From Streptomyces sp. JJ36 (GTDB lineage: Bacteria; Actinomycetota; Actinomycetes; Streptomycetales; Streptomycetaceae): DNA of 64,000 nt. Both the position numbers and the translations under genes were made by a program. Numbering within the stretch: position 1 is the first letter of the stretch; each line of letters starts with the position of its first letter. Positions 34,857-43,919 of the stretch are shown here, one piece after another. The stretch covers positions 37,514-101,513 of the forward strand of contig NZ_JACYHE010000015.1 in assembly GCF_021696945.1 (NCBI RefSeq), read 5' to 3'. The notes below the pieces were generated by a model. It searched no databases. It saw nothing but the letters and a program-made list of their open reading frames with translations, and was not told the origin of the DNA.

Positions 34857-36623
34857 CTACAGGTACTGGCCGGTGTTCGCCACCGTGTCGATGGAGCGCC
34901 CGGTGTCCGCGCCCTGCTTGCCGGTGACCAGGGTGCGGATGAAGACGATCCGCTCGCCCTTCTTGCCGGAGATACGGGCCCAGTCGTCCGGGTTGGTGGT
35001 GTTGGGGAGGTCCTCGTTCTCCTTGAACTCGTCCACGCAGGCCGCGAGGAGGTGGGAGACGCGGAGGCCCTTCTGGTTCTGGTCCAGGAACGCCTTGATG
35101 GCCATCTTCTTCGCCCGGTCCACGATGTTCTGGATCATCGCGCCGGAGTTGAAGTCCTTGAAGTAGAGCACTTCCTTGTCACCGTTGGCGTAGGTGACCT
35201 CCAGGAAGCGGTTCTCCTCCGATTCAGCGTACATCTGCTCGACGACCGACTGGATCATGCCGGCGACCGTGGCCTCGGGGTCCTGACCGTGCTCGGCGAG
35301 GTCGTCACTGTGCAGCGGCAGGGACGCGGTCAGGTACTTCGAGAAGATGTCCCGGGCGGCCTCGGCGTCGGGGCGCTCGATCTTGATCTTCACGTCGAGC
35401 CGGCCGGGCCGGAGGATGGCCGGGTCGATCATGTCCTCGCGGTTCGAGGCGCCGATGACGATCACGTTCTCCAGCCCCTCGACGCCGTCGATCTCGGAGA
35501 GGAGCTGGGGGACGATGGTGTTCTCCACGTCCGAGCTGACGCCGGAGCCACGGGTGCGGAAGAGGGAGTCCATCTCGTCGAAGAAGACGATGACGGGCGT
35601 GCCCTCGCTCGCCTTCTCCCGGGCCCGCTGGAAGACCAGCCTGATGTGGCGCTCGGTCTCGCCGACGTACTTGTTGAGCAGCTCGGGGCCCTTGATGTTC
35701 AGGAAGTAGCTCTTGCCCTGGGGCTTGCCGGTGACCTCGGCGACCTTCTTCGCCAGGGAGTTGGCGACCGCCTTGGCGATCAGGGTCTTGCCGCAGCCGG
35801 GCGGGCCGTAGAGGAGGACGCCCTTGGGCGGGCGGAGTTCGTGCTCCTTGAAGACGTCCGGGTGGAGGTAGGGCAGCTCGACGGCGTCGCGGATCATCTC
35901 GATCTGGCCGCCCAGGCCGCCGATCTTGTTGTAGTCGATGTCCGGGACCTCTTCGAGGACCAGCTCCTCGACCTCGCTCTTCGGGATGATCTCGTAGACG
36001 TATCCCGAGCGGGACTCCAGCAGCAGCGCGTCGCCGGCCCGGAGGGTGGCGTCCAGCAGCGGCTCGGCGAGCCGCACCACGCGCTCCTCGTCCGTGTGGC
36101 CGACGACCAGGGCCCGCTCGCCGTCCTCGAGGACCTCCTTGAGCGTGACGATGTCACCGGAGCGCTCGAACTGCATGGCCTCGACCACGTTGAGCGCCTC
36201 GTTGAGCATGACCTCCTGGCCTCGCCGCAGCTCCTCGAGCTCGACGCTGGGGCTGACGTTCACGCGGAGCTTACGCCCACCGGTGAAGATGTCGGCCGTG
36301 CCGTCCTCGTTCGCCTGCAGAAACACTCCGAAGCCGGCCGGTGGCTGTGCGAGCCGGTCGACCTCTTCCTTGAGGGCCACGATCTGGTCCCGGGCCTCGC
36401 GGAGCGTGCCGGCGAGCCGCTCGTTCTGGGCGGACACGCCGGCCAGGTTGGTCTGCAGCTCGACGATCCGCTCCTCGAGAATCCGAGTATGCCGCGGAGA
36501 GTCGGCGAGCTTGCGGCGCAGGACGGCGATTTCCTGCTCGAGATAGGCGACCTGACCGGACGGGTCGTCGGAGTCGCGACCCGGCCGGATGCCGCGGTTC
36601 GTGTCGTCGTCGTGGGCTGCCAC
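34857..36623 (-). CDS. arc: Proteasome-associated AAA ATPase ARC/Mpa
   Basis: 588 residues. N-terminal coiled coil that binds Pup (about 15-85: [34 protein letters not shown]), tandem OB folds, then the AAA module: Walker A GPPGCGKT, Walker [12 protein letters not shown], sensor 1 VIGASNRED, arginine-finger region LRPGRLD. The C-terminal QYL docks into the alpha ring. It forms the hexameric unfoldase feeding pupylated proteins to the 20S core. GTG 36623 with GGAGG 8 bp upstream; an in-frame GTG three codons earlier is possible. Confidence 0.97.
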   Translation of the reverse strand: MAAHDDDTNRGIRPGRDSDDPSGQVAYLEQEIAVLRRKLADSPRHTRILEERIVELQTNLAGVSAQNERLAGTLREARDQIVALKEEVDRLAQPPAGFGVFLQANEDGTADIFTGGRKLRVNVSPSVELEELRRGQEVMLNEALNVVEAMQFERSGDIVTLKEVLEDGERALVVGHTDEERVVRLAEPLLDATLRAGDALLLESRSGYVYEIIPKSEVEELVLEEVPDIDYNKIGGLGGQIEMIRDAVELPYLHPDVFKEHELRPPKGVLLYGPPGCGKTLIAKAVANSLAKKVAEVTGKPQGKSYFLNIKGPELLNKYVGETERHIRLVFQRAREKASEGTPVIVFFDEMDSLFRTRGSGVSSDVENTIVPQLLSEIDGVEGLENVIVIGASNREDMIDPAILRPGRLDVKIKIERPDAEAARDIFSKYLTASLPLHSDDLAEHGQDPEATVAGMIQSVVEQMYAESEENRFLEVTYANGDKEVLYFKDFNSGAMIQNIVDRAKKMAIKAFLDQNQKGLRVSHLLAACVDEFKENEDLPNTTNPDDWARISGKKGERIVFIRTLVTGKQGADTGRSIDTVANTGQYL

Positions 36624-36802
36624 GGTCCTCACCTCCTCCAGGGGGAGCTGGACGCTTCCTGACCCTACCTGCACGAGTACGGGTTGAAACCCCTAGATCA
36701 CAAAGACGGTAGCGGTGTGTCCGATCTTCACCCTTGCGCACTCCCTCACGCCCTGGGAATACCCACCCCCAAACGCCGGGAAGCGAGCGGTTGTATGGTC
36801 GA

Positions 36803-36818
36803 ACGGGTCAACACCCGT
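36803..36818. promoter_or_regulatory. Small dyad in the arc/ferredoxin divergent region
   Basis: ACGGGT-CAAC-ACCCGT, a perfect 6-bp inverted repeat, lies about 180 bp from arc and 49 bp before the ferredoxin start. It could be an operator or a leader hairpin; nothing further supports either. Confidence 0.3.
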
Positions 36819-36866
36819 CAGGGGTGGCACTATTTCGTCACGAGCGCAGGAACGGCAGGCGGCAGG

Positions 36867-37154
36867 ATGAGCACCGGGAACGAAGCTCTCGAGGTCTGGA
36901 TCGACCAGGACCTGTGCACCGGGGACGGCATCTGCGCACAGTACGCGCCGGAGGTGTTCGAGCTGGACATCGACGGTCTCGCGTATGTCAAGAGCCCCGA
37001 GGACGAACTGCTGCAGGACGAGGGGGCCACCACGCCGGTGCCGCTGCCGCTGCTGCAGGACGTGCGGGCCTCCGCGCAGGAGTGCCCGGGAGACTGCATC
37101 CACGTCCGCAGGGTTTCGGACAAAGTCGAGGTGTACGGCCCGGAAGCGGACTGA
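36867..37154 (+). CDS. Ferredoxin with Cys-x2-Asp-x2-Cys motif
   Basis: 95-residue acidic ferredoxin. The N-terminal cluster motif is DLCTGDGICAQYAPEVFEL and the C-terminal one is AQECPGDCIHV. In place of the second cysteine is Asp, as in the Pyrococcus ferredoxin that binds a [4Fe-4S] cluster with an Asp ligand or converts to [3Fe-4S]. A cluster of either type is therefore likely. ATG 36867 with a GGCAGG-like site upstream. It diverges from arc and has no redox partner gene adjacent, so its electron acceptor is unknown. Confidence 0.9.
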   Translation: MSTGNEALEVWIDQDLCTGDGICAQYAPEVFELDIDGLAYVKSPEDELLQDEGATTPVPLPLLQDVRASAQECPGDCIHVRRVSDKVEVYGPEAD

Positions 37155-37262
37155 CCGCGTCGCGCCCCGGACACGGGGAGTCACCAGGGCGCTGCCCACC
37201 GTGGCTCCGGCGAGGTGACCGCGACGGCGTTCCGCAGCGGCGGCCCCACCGGGGCCGGCCGG

Positions 37263-37910
37263 TCAGGCCGGCTGGACGCTCCCGGCCACCGGGCCGGGGA
37301 CCAGGACGAAGGTCCCGTCCCGCCACTCCCAGGTCACCTTCCGCTGCTGGTCGGGGCAGCAGCGCGGCACGTCGGGCGAGGAGTAGCCGAGCAGCGTCGC
37401 GGCGATCACGCCGGGCCCGCGGGCACCGACGGTGAAGTCGCCGGCGTTCATGCCCTCGCGGGGTGAGAGCAGGGTTTCCGCCACCCGCGGCGGGGCGTCC
37501 GCGGTGGCGGCGTGGGTCAGGACGAAGATCCCGGCGGGCGGGGTGCCGATGCCGGTACGGCAGCGGACCACGGCCACGGTCTCGGCGCGGCCCTCGCCGT
37601 CGAAGTCGGCGGAGCCGCTGTCCAGCACGTCGACGGCGTGTTTCGTGCGCCCTCCGCAGTCGACCGGGTACCGGGCCTGTGCCGGGTCCGGGGCCTCGGC
37701 GCGGGCGGCCCCGGTGCCGCCCGCGGGGTCCGCGGAGGCGGGCGGCTGGACGGCGGCGGCGAGGCCGAGGACGCCGGCCAGGGCGGCGGCTGTCCCGGCC
37801 CAGTGCAGGGGGCGGGTGCGGGTGTGCGGGAGGGCCGGGGCTACCGGGGGCTGCACGCGGAGTGTCTCCTGTGACTGCTGGGGTGGCGGGGGTGCCCAGC
37901 ATCGTGCCAT
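37263..37910 (-). CDS. Secreted protein of unknown function
   Basis: 215 residues. A Pro/Gln-rich N-terminus precedes a hydrophobic segment ending in an AXA-like site (WAGTAAALAGVLGLAAAVQPPASA), consistent with export. The mature part has a FG-GAP-like DSGSADFDGEGRAETVAVVRC stretch and four cysteines (VDCGG, VVRCR, PRCCPD). No family name recognised. It is convergent with the ferredoxin gene. Confidence 0.65.
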   Translation of the reverse strand: MARCWAPPPPQQSQETLRVQPPVAPALPHTRTRPLHWAGTAAALAGVLGLAAAVQPPASADPAGGTGAARAEAPDPAQARYPVDCGGRTKHAVDVLDSGSADFDGEGRAETVAVVRCRTGIGTPPAGIFVLTHAATADAPPRVAETLLSPREGMNAGDFTVGARGPGVIAATLLGYSSPDVPRCCPDQQRKVTWEWRDGTFVLVPGPVAGSVQPA

Positions 37911-38074
37911 ACGTCACATCGCGACGGAACGCCCGGGTGCCGCCGTTCCCACGGACGGACGGCGCCCCGGCAGCGCGGCCCTGTCACGGGCGGGCCGCCC
38001 GAGCCCGGGCGGGCCCGGACGGGCCGGGTGGCGCCGCCCGGGCCCGCCCGGGGACTGTCGTCGTCGGGAACTCG

Positions 38075-38968
38075 CTAGCGGGAGCCGCTGCCCGGGCCGG
38101 TGTAGTCCTCGCCGTAGGCGCCCTTGGCCGGCCTGCGGCGGCGCAGCGGCGGCTGGACGCCGTCGGCGAGCCGGCGAGCGGTGAGGAGGAAGCCGGTGTG
38201 GCCGATCATCCGGTGGTCGGGCCGGACGGCCAGGCCCTCGATGTGCCAGTTGCGGACCATGGTCTCCCAGGCCTGCGGCTCGTTGAAGGTGCCGTGCTCG
38301 CGGATGGCCTCGACGGTGCGGGCCAACTGGGTGGTGGTGGCCACGTAGGCGCAGAGGATGCCGCCGGGCACCAGGGCCTTGGAGACGGCGTCCAGGCACT
38401 CCCAGGGGGCCAGCATGTCCAGGATGACCCGGTCGACGTCGGGGTCGGAGAGACTGTCCTGGAGGTCGCCGACGGTCAGGGTCCAGGCGGGGTGGGGGCC
38501 GCCGAAGTAGCGCTGGACGTTCTGCTCGGCGATCTCCGCGAAGTCCGCACGCCGCTCGTAGGAGTGGAGCATGCCCTGGTCGCCGATGGCGCGGAGCAGG
38601 AAGGTGCTGAGCGAGCCGGAGCCGACACCGGCCTCGACCACGCGGGCGCCGGGGAAGATGTCGGCCATCGCCAGCACCTGGCCGGCGTCCTTGGGGTAGA
38701 CGACGGCTGCGCCGCGCGGCATGGACAGGACGTAGTCGGGGAGCAGGGGGCGCAGCGCGAGGTACGCGACGTTTCCGGTGGTACGGACGACACTGCCCTC
38801 GGGAGCGCCGATCAGCTCGTCGTGCGGGAAGGCGCCCTTGTGGGTGTGGAAGCTCTTCCCGGCCTCGAGCGTGATCGTGTAGTGGCGTCCCTTGGGGTCG
38901 GTGAGCTGGACCTGGTCCCCGACCTTGAAGGGCCCGCGACGGCGGGCTGCACCGGTCGGTTCGGACAT
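38075..38968 (-). CDS. trmI: tRNA (adenine-58-N1)-methyltransferase TrmI
   Basis: 297 residues. N-terminal beta domain (FKVGDQVQLTDPKGRHYTITLEAGKSFHTHKG) followed by a SAM-dependent Rossmann domain: VVEAGVGSGSLSTFLLRAIG, YERRADFAEIAEQNV, DRVILDMLAPWECLD. It makes m1A58 in the T-loop of tRNAs. ATG 38968 lies 30 bp after the M50 protease gene stop, so the two probably share a transcript. Confidence 0.94.
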   Translation of the reverse strand: MSEPTGAARRRGPFKVGDQVQLTDPKGRHYTITLEAGKSFHTHKGAFPHDELIGAPEGSVVRTTGNVAYLALRPLLPDYVLSMPRGAAVVYPKDAGQVLAMADIFPGARVVEAGVGSGSLSTFLLRAIGDQGMLHSYERRADFAEIAEQNVQRYFGGPHPAWTLTVGDLQDSLSDPDVDRVILDMLAPWECLDAVSKALVPGGILCAYVATTTQLARTVEAIREHGTFNEPQAWETMVRNWHIEGLAVRPDHRMIGHTGFLLTARRLADGVQPPLRRRRPAKGAYGEDYTGPGSGSR

Positions 38969-38998
38969 GTCTCCAGCGTAGCGGTGCCCGGCGGGGGC

Positions 38999-40246
38999 CT
39001 ACGACGCGGGCTTGGCCATGGCCGCGACGAAGGCCTTCTCCACGTCGCCGGTGGACAGCACGCCGTAGACCTCGCCGGTGTCCTCGACGACGAGGTACTC
39101 GGTGGCGGGGGTGGCGCGCAGGTGGTCGAGGAGGTCCTCGCCGGCGAGCTCGGCCGGCACCCGCATGCCCTCGGTAATGTCCTGCGCGAGGGACCCGGCG
39201 GCCACCCAGGGGCGGCGGTGCTCGGGGACGCCGGCGATCGCGGCCTCCCGGACGAGGGAGACGGGGGCGCCGCGGCCGTCCACCACGACGAGGGCCCGGG
39301 CGCCGGCCTCGTTGGCACGGCGCAACGCCTCGGAGAGCGGAGTGCCGGACTCCACCGGTACGGCGCGGCGGGTGAGGACCCGGGCGCGCAGCTGCGGCAG
39401 GTGTTCGCGGAGCCGGGCCATGCGGAGGCTGTTGCCGGCCCCGGTCCAGATGATGGCGGCCAGGATGGCGGCGAGCAGCGCGTCGGTGAGGGTGTCGAGG
39501 CCGCCGGCGCCCTCGTCGGTGAAGCCGCCTGCGTGGGTGGCGAGGGGGAGGCCGACGAGGACGGCGACGGCGAGGGCCCGGCCGGTCCAGGCGGCGGCGA
39601 CCGTTCCCGCCATGGGGCGGCCGCTGATCTTCCAGACCACGGCGCGGAGCATGCGGCCGCCGTCCAGCGGGAGGCCGGGGAGCAGGTTGAAGACCGCCAC
39701 GATGAGGTTGGAGATCATCAGTCCGGCGAGCAGCACGCCGGGTACCGTCCCGGGCTCGACGGCCTGCATGCCGGCGTAGAAGACCCCGGCCAGCACCAGG
39801 GAGAGCAGGGGCCCGACGAAGGCGAGCACGAACTCCCTGCCGGGCGTCTCGGACTCCTTCTCGATCTCGGAGACGCCGCCGAAGAACTGGAGCTGGATGC
39901 GGCGCACCGGCAGCTTGAAGCGGAGCGCGGCGATGGTGTGGGCCAGCTCGTGGACGAGTACCGAGGCGTAGAAGGCGACGGCGAAGAAGAGCGCGATGAG
40001 GTAGCGCGCGCCGCCGAGCTCGGGCAGCACCCGGTCGAGCTGGCCGCCGAAGACCCAGGTGATGAGTGCGGCGACGAGGAACCAGCTCGGCGCCACGTAG
40101 ACGGGTACGCCGAAGGGGCGGCCCATCAGCAGGCCGCCGCCTCTCCCCCGGAGCCGGGTGGGGCGGCGCGGTGCGCCGCCGTGCCCTGGGCCGTCCGGGT
40201 CCGGGGAGCCGCCGCGCGGCTCGCCCTCGCTGTCCGTGTCCGCCAC
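38999..40246 (-). CDS. Site-2 protease (M50) with CBS domains
   Basis: 415 residues. An acidic N-terminal tail, then membrane helices with the zinc site LVHELAHTIAALRF and the downstream NLLPGLPLDGGRMLRAVVW that supplies the third ligand Asp. Two CBS motifs occupy about 285-410 (HRRPWVAAGSLAQDITEGM and EYLVVEDTGEVYGVLSTGDVEKAFV). This is the Rip-like/SpoIVFB class of intramembrane protease; the CBS pair suggests nucleotide-dependent control. Substrate unknown. Upstream of trmI and divergent from the RecB-like gene. Confidence 0.92.
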   Translation of the reverse strand: MADTDSEGEPRGGSPDPDGPGHGGAPRRPTRLRGRGGGLLMGRPFGVPVYVAPSWFLVAALITWVFGGQLDRVLPELGGARYLIALFFAVAFYASVLVHELAHTIAALRFKLPVRRIQLQFFGGVSEIEKESETPGREFVLAFVGPLLSLVLAGVFYAGMQAVEPGTVPGVLLAGLMISNLIVAVFNLLPGLPLDGGRMLRAVVWKISGRPMAGTVAAAWTGRALAVAVLVGLPLATHAGGFTDEGAGGLDTLTDALLAAILAAIIWTGAGNSLRMARLREHLPQLRARVLTRRAVPVESGTPLSEALRRANEAGARALVVVDGRGAPVSLVREAAIAGVPEHRRPWVAAGSLAQDITEGMRVPAELAGEDLLDHLRATPATEYLVVEDTGEVYGVLSTGDVEKAFVAAMAKPAS

Positions 40247-40372
40247 GGGATCCCCTCTGCCGCACTGCCCGCGCCCCCCGCTGGTCCGGGACCTTCGTGA
40301 TCATGCCGTGCGGGCTTCCGACGTCGATGGTATGCGCCCCGGTGTCGGTGACGGGTCGTAGGGTCGTGCACC

Positions 40373-41245
40373 ATGAGAAGTACCGCCGCCACTCCACCGG
40401 ACTCGCTGTCGCCTTCGCGCGCCGGCGACTTCCTGCAGTGTCCCCTGCTGTACCGCTTCCGGGTGATCGACAAACTGCCGGAGAAGCCGTCTCCCGCGGC
40501 GACTCGCGGCACGGTGGTGCATGCGGTGCTGGAGCGGCTCTTCGACGCGCCGGCGGCGGAGCGGAGCGCGCCGCGGGCGCGGGCGATGGTGGCGGTGGAG
40601 TGGGAGCGGCTGCTGGCGCGGCGTCCGGAGCTGGCCGAGCTGTTCGCGGAGGACTCCCCGGACGGCGCCCGGCTGGCGACGTGGCTGGCGGAGGCGGAGG
40701 CGCTGGTCGAGCGGTGGTTCACGCTGGAGGATCCGGCGCGGCTGGAGCCGGCCGAGCGGGAGCTGTTCGTGGAGGCGCGGCTGGAGTCGGGGCTGCGGCT
40801 GCGCGGGGTGATCGACCGGATCGACGTGGCGCCGACGGGCGAGGTGCGGATCGTCGACTACAAGACGGGCCGTGCGCCGCGTCCGGAGTACGCCGCGGAG
40901 GCACTCTTCCAGATGAAGTTCTACGCCCTGATGCTGTGGCGGCTGCGTGGCTCGGTGCCGCGCCGGCTCCAGCTCGTCTATCTGGGGAGCGGGGACGTGC
41001 TGACGTACGACCCGGACGAGGCGGGTCTGCGGGCGGTGGAGCGGAAGCTGCTGGCGCTGTGGGACGCGATCCGGCGGGCGACGGAGAGCGGGGACTGGCG
41101 GCCGCGACCGGGCCGGCTGTGCGACTGGTGCGACCATCAGGCGCACTGTCCGGAGTTCGGCGGCACTCCCCCGCCGTATCCGCTGACGGTGCAGCCGCGG
41201 CTGCCGGAGCCGCGGAGCCCGGGCGGGTCGGGTGCCGGGGGGTAG
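40373..41245 (+). CDS. RecB-like PD-(D/E)XK nuclease with Fe-S cysteines
   Basis: 290 residues of the PD-(D/E)XK (Cas4/AddB C-terminal) class. SPSRAGDFLQCPLLYRFR, His50, GVIDRID with Asp148, VDYKTG with Asp162 and Lys164, and Gln180 form the nuclease site. Cys23, Cys250, Cys253 and Cys259 (LCDWCDHQAHC) should bind a [4Fe-4S] cluster. No helicase domain is fused, and no adnA/adnB genes are adjacent, so it probably acts alone or with a distant partner. ATG 40373 starts MRSTAATPPDSLSPSRAG. Confidence 0.9.
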   Translation: MRSTAATPPDSLSPSRAGDFLQCPLLYRFRVIDKLPEKPSPAATRGTVVHAVLERLFDAPAAERSAPRARAMVAVEWERLLARRPELAELFAEDSPDGARLATWLAEAEALVERWFTLEDPARLEPAERELFVEARLESGLRLRGVIDRIDVAPTGEVRIVDYKTGRAPRPEYAAEALFQMKFYALMLWRLRGSVPRRLQLVYLGSGDVLTYDPDEAGLRAVERKLLALWDAIRRATESGDWRPRPGRLCDWCDHQAHCPEFGGTPPPYPLTVQPRLPEPRSPGGSGAGG

Positions 41246-41291
41246 GCGAGAATGAGGCGCGTGCCTGACCGCCTCCAGTGAAGGAGATTCC

Positions 41292-41963
41292 GTGGCAATC
41301 CGCGTCTTGCTGGTGGACGACCAGCCGCTGCTGCGCACCGGCTTCCGGATGATTCTGGAGGCGGAGAGCGACATCGCCGTGGTCGGCGAGGCCGGTGACG
41401 GGCTGCAGGCCCTGGATCAGGTGCGGGCGCTCCAGCCCGATGTGGTGCTGATGGACATCCGGATGCCCCGGATGGACGGGGTGGAGGCGACGCGGCAGAT
41501 CACCGGTCCGGCCAAGGACGGCCCGGCCAAGGTCCTGGTGCTGACCACCTTCGACCTGGACGAGTACGTGGTGGAGGCGCTGCGGGCGGGGGCGAGCGGT
41601 TTCCTGCTGAAGGACGCGCCCGCCGGGGAGCTGGTGCAGGCCATCCGGGTGGTCGCGGCGGGTGACGCGATGCTGGCGCCCTCGATCACGCGGCGGCTGC
41701 TGGACAAGTACGCGGGCCGCCTGCCGTCGGGTGAGGAGCCGGTGCCGGACACGCTGAACACCCTCACGGAGCGTGAGGTGGAGGTGCTGAAGCTGGTGGC
41801 GCGGGGCCTGTCGAACGCCGAGATCGCGGCGGACCTGTTCGTGAGCGAGACGACGGTCAAGACCCATGTGGGGCATGTGCTGACGAAGCTGGGCCTGCGG
41901 GACCGGGTGCAGGCGGCGGTGTACGCCTACGAGAGCGGCCTGGTGCGGCCGGGCGCGCACTGA
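41292..41963 (+). CDS. NarL/LuxR-family response regulator (orphan)
   Basis: 223 residues. The receiver domain (1-120) has Asp9/Asp10, the phosphoacceptor Asp55 (VVLMDIRMPRMDG), Thr in VLTTFD and Lys in FLLKDAP. The LuxR-type HTH (about 155-215) is LTEREVEVLKLVARGLSNAEIAADLFVSETTVKTHVGHVLTKLGLRDR. The phosphorylation residues are intact, but no histidine kinase gene lies in the window. GTG start with AAGGAG upstream, 46 bp after the RecB-like gene. Confidence 0.93.
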   Translation: MAIRVLLVDDQPLLRTGFRMILEAESDIAVVGEAGDGLQALDQVRALQPDVVLMDIRMPRMDGVEATRQITGPAKDGPAKVLVLTTFDLDEYVVEALRAGASGFLLKDAPAGELVQAIRVVAAGDAMLAPSITRRLLDKYAGRLPSGEEPVPDTLNTLTEREVEVLKLVARGLSNAEIAADLFVSETTVKTHVGHVLTKLGLRDRVQAAVYAYESGLVRPGAH

Positions 41964-41991
41964 GGCGCCCGGCCGCCGGGCCGCGCGGCCG

Positions 41992-43590
41992 TCAGCCCTG
42001 GACGCCGCGTCCCAGCTCCCAGAGCTGGAGCACCGAGGCGGAGTTGAGGGCCCATTCCACGCCGGTGATGTCCTCGCGGGCGGCGAGGTACTGCTTGCCC
42101 TGCCAGAGCGGCAGCAGCGGCACGTCCCGGGCGAGGATGTCCTGCGCCCGGCCGAAGGCGGCGGCGCTGGCGGCGCGGTTGGTCTCGCGGCGGGTGCGGG
42201 GGATGACGTCCTCGCGGATCTCCTCGCTGACGTAGGGCAGCTTGAGGAAGTTGTCCTCCGCGAGGAAGGGTGCGATGAAGTTGTCCGCGTCGGGGAAGTC
42301 GGGGAACCAGCCGAAGCCGTACACCTCGTACGCGCCCTCGGCGGCGGCCGGGCGGTACTCCTTCCAGGGGACGCCCTGGATGTCGGTGTCGAACAGTCCG
42401 GTGGCGTCGAGCTGGGTACGCAGCGCCTCGAACTCGTCGCGGGTGACGGCGCCGTAGTGGTCCGTGGTGTAGTGCAGGGTGAGTTTCACGGGGGTCTCGA
42501 CGCCCGCCTCCTCCAGCAGTTCGCGGGCGGCGGCGGGGTCGGGCTCGCCGTACTCGTTGAAGAAGGAGTTCCGGTGGCCGACGAGGCCGCTGGGCACCAT
42601 GGAGTAGAGGGGCTCGGCGGTGCGCCGGTAGACGTCGCGCACGAGCGCCTTGCGGTCGACCACCTGGGCCATGGCGGCGCGTACGGCCCGCTGCCCGGCG
42701 GTGGAGCGGCTGGTGTCGAAGACGAGGTAACGGATCTCCTGGCCGGGCGACTCGACCAGTTCGATGGCGTCGTCGTCGTTGTTCCGCAGGCGCACCACCT
42801 GCTCCGGGGAGATCGAGCGGCTCATCACGTCGATACCGCCGTCGCGGAGCGCCTTCTCCATGGTGCGGGAGGAGTCGAAGAAGCGGAGCTCGATGCGGTC
42901 GTTGCGGACATCGAGGGTGCCCTCGTAGTCCTCGTTGCGGGCGAGGACGGCGCGGCCGGCCTCCTCGTCGAAGGAGTCGATGCGGTAGGGGCCGGAGCCG
43001 GCGATCTCGTAGCCCTCGCGGAAGCTCTTCCGCGGGTAGCTCTCGCTGTCCAGGATCGCGGCGGCGGGGGTGGCGAGCTTGTACGGGAACGTCGCGTCGG
43101 GCTTCCTGAGGTGGAAGACCACCTCGGTGTCGCTGGTGGCCTGCACCCGGTCGATGTTGCTGAGCAGCGAGGCGGGGCCGAGTTCGAAGCCTATGTCGAG
43201 CATGCGGCGCACGGAGAACTCGACGTCCTCCGCGGTGAGGTCATGCCCGTTGGAGAAGGTCAGGCCCTCGCGCAGGGTGCAGCGGTACTGCTCGCCCACC
43301 TCGTCGGTGAACTCGCACTTCTCCGCGGCCTCCATCTCCGGTTCGGTTCCGGAGCGCGGCGGGCGTACCAGCGTCTGGAAGGTGTTGCGCATGATGTTCC
43401 AGGCGCTGACGTCGTATCCGGCGGCCGGGTCGAAGGGTGCCGGGCTGTCCTCGGTGACCGCGAACGTGTCCGTGGTGCCCACGACGATGGCGTCTCCGCC
43501 GGAGGCACCGCCGGAGGTGCCTCCGCAGGCGGCGAGTGCCGGTGCGAGCAGTCCCGCCAGGGCAGGCAGCACCAGGGTCTTTCTGTTCAT
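41992..43590 (-). CDS. ABC transporter peptide-binding lipoprotein (family 5)
   Basis: 532 residues. Lipoprotein signal ending LAAC-GG, then the DppA/OppA-type fold: WNIMRNTFQTLVRP, RCTLREGLTFSNGHDLTAEDVEFSVRRML, SGPYRIDSFDEEAGRAVLARNEDYEG, and GLVGHRNSFFNEYGEPDPAAARELLEEAGV. It should bind oligopeptides or similar solutes outside the cell. No permease or ATPase gene flanks it: it sits between a convergent response regulator and a HAD gene. It therefore either feeds a distant transporter or acts as a sensor. Confidence 0.92.
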   Translation of the reverse strand: MNRKTLVLPALAGLLAPALAACGGTSGGASGGDAIVVGTTDTFAVTEDSPAPFDPAAGYDVSAWNIMRNTFQTLVRPPRSGTEPEMEAAEKCEFTDEVGEQYRCTLREGLTFSNGHDLTAEDVEFSVRRMLDIGFELGPASLLSNIDRVQATSDTEVVFHLRKPDATFPYKLATPAAAILDSESYPRKSFREGYEIAGSGPYRIDSFDEEAGRAVLARNEDYEGTLDVRNDRIELRFFDSSRTMEKALRDGGIDVMSRSISPEQVVRLRNNDDDAIELVESPGQEIRYLVFDTSRSTAGQRAVRAAMAQVVDRKALVRDVYRRTAEPLYSMVPSGLVGHRNSFFNEYGEPDPAAARELLEEAGVETPVKLTLHYTTDHYGAVTRDEFEALRTQLDATGLFDTDIQGVPWKEYRPAAAEGAYEVYGFGWFPDFPDADNFIAPFLAEDNFLKLPYVSEEIREDVIPRTRRETNRAASAAAFGRAQDILARDVPLLPLWQGKQYLAAREDITGVEWALNSASVLQLWELGRGVQG

Positions 43591-43919
43591 GGTCGGTGGT
43601 CTCCCTCGTCCGGCCGGGGTTGGAGCGGAGTGCGCGGCCGGGAAGCAGACATTAGTGGCTGCACGGTGTGATACCCGATCAGGCCCCCGTGAACGGAGCG
43701 CACATCTCCGATAACCAGGAGCGACACTCCGTTATGCGGACGCGGCGACACACCGCCCCGTTGTCCCGCAATCCGGGCGGCGGCCGTGACGGAGCGGGCC
43801 CTTCCGTGGCCGGACGGGCCTGCCGGGGTCCGCTGCCGAGCGGCCCCGGGGTGAGAAACCTCACCCGGTCAACTTCCGGGCAGGCCGGGTGATTCCGGTG
43901 CGTCTCCGGCGGGCGGGCC
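43591..43919. other. 329-bp gap without a gene
   Basis: Lies between the start of the peptide-binding lipoprotein gene and the 3' end of the HAD gene. It is less GC-rich near 43660-43740 (for example ATTAGTGGCTGCACGGTGTGA), which fits a promoter for the lipoprotein gene. Open frames here have no protein-like character. Nothing else recognised. Confidence 0.5.
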
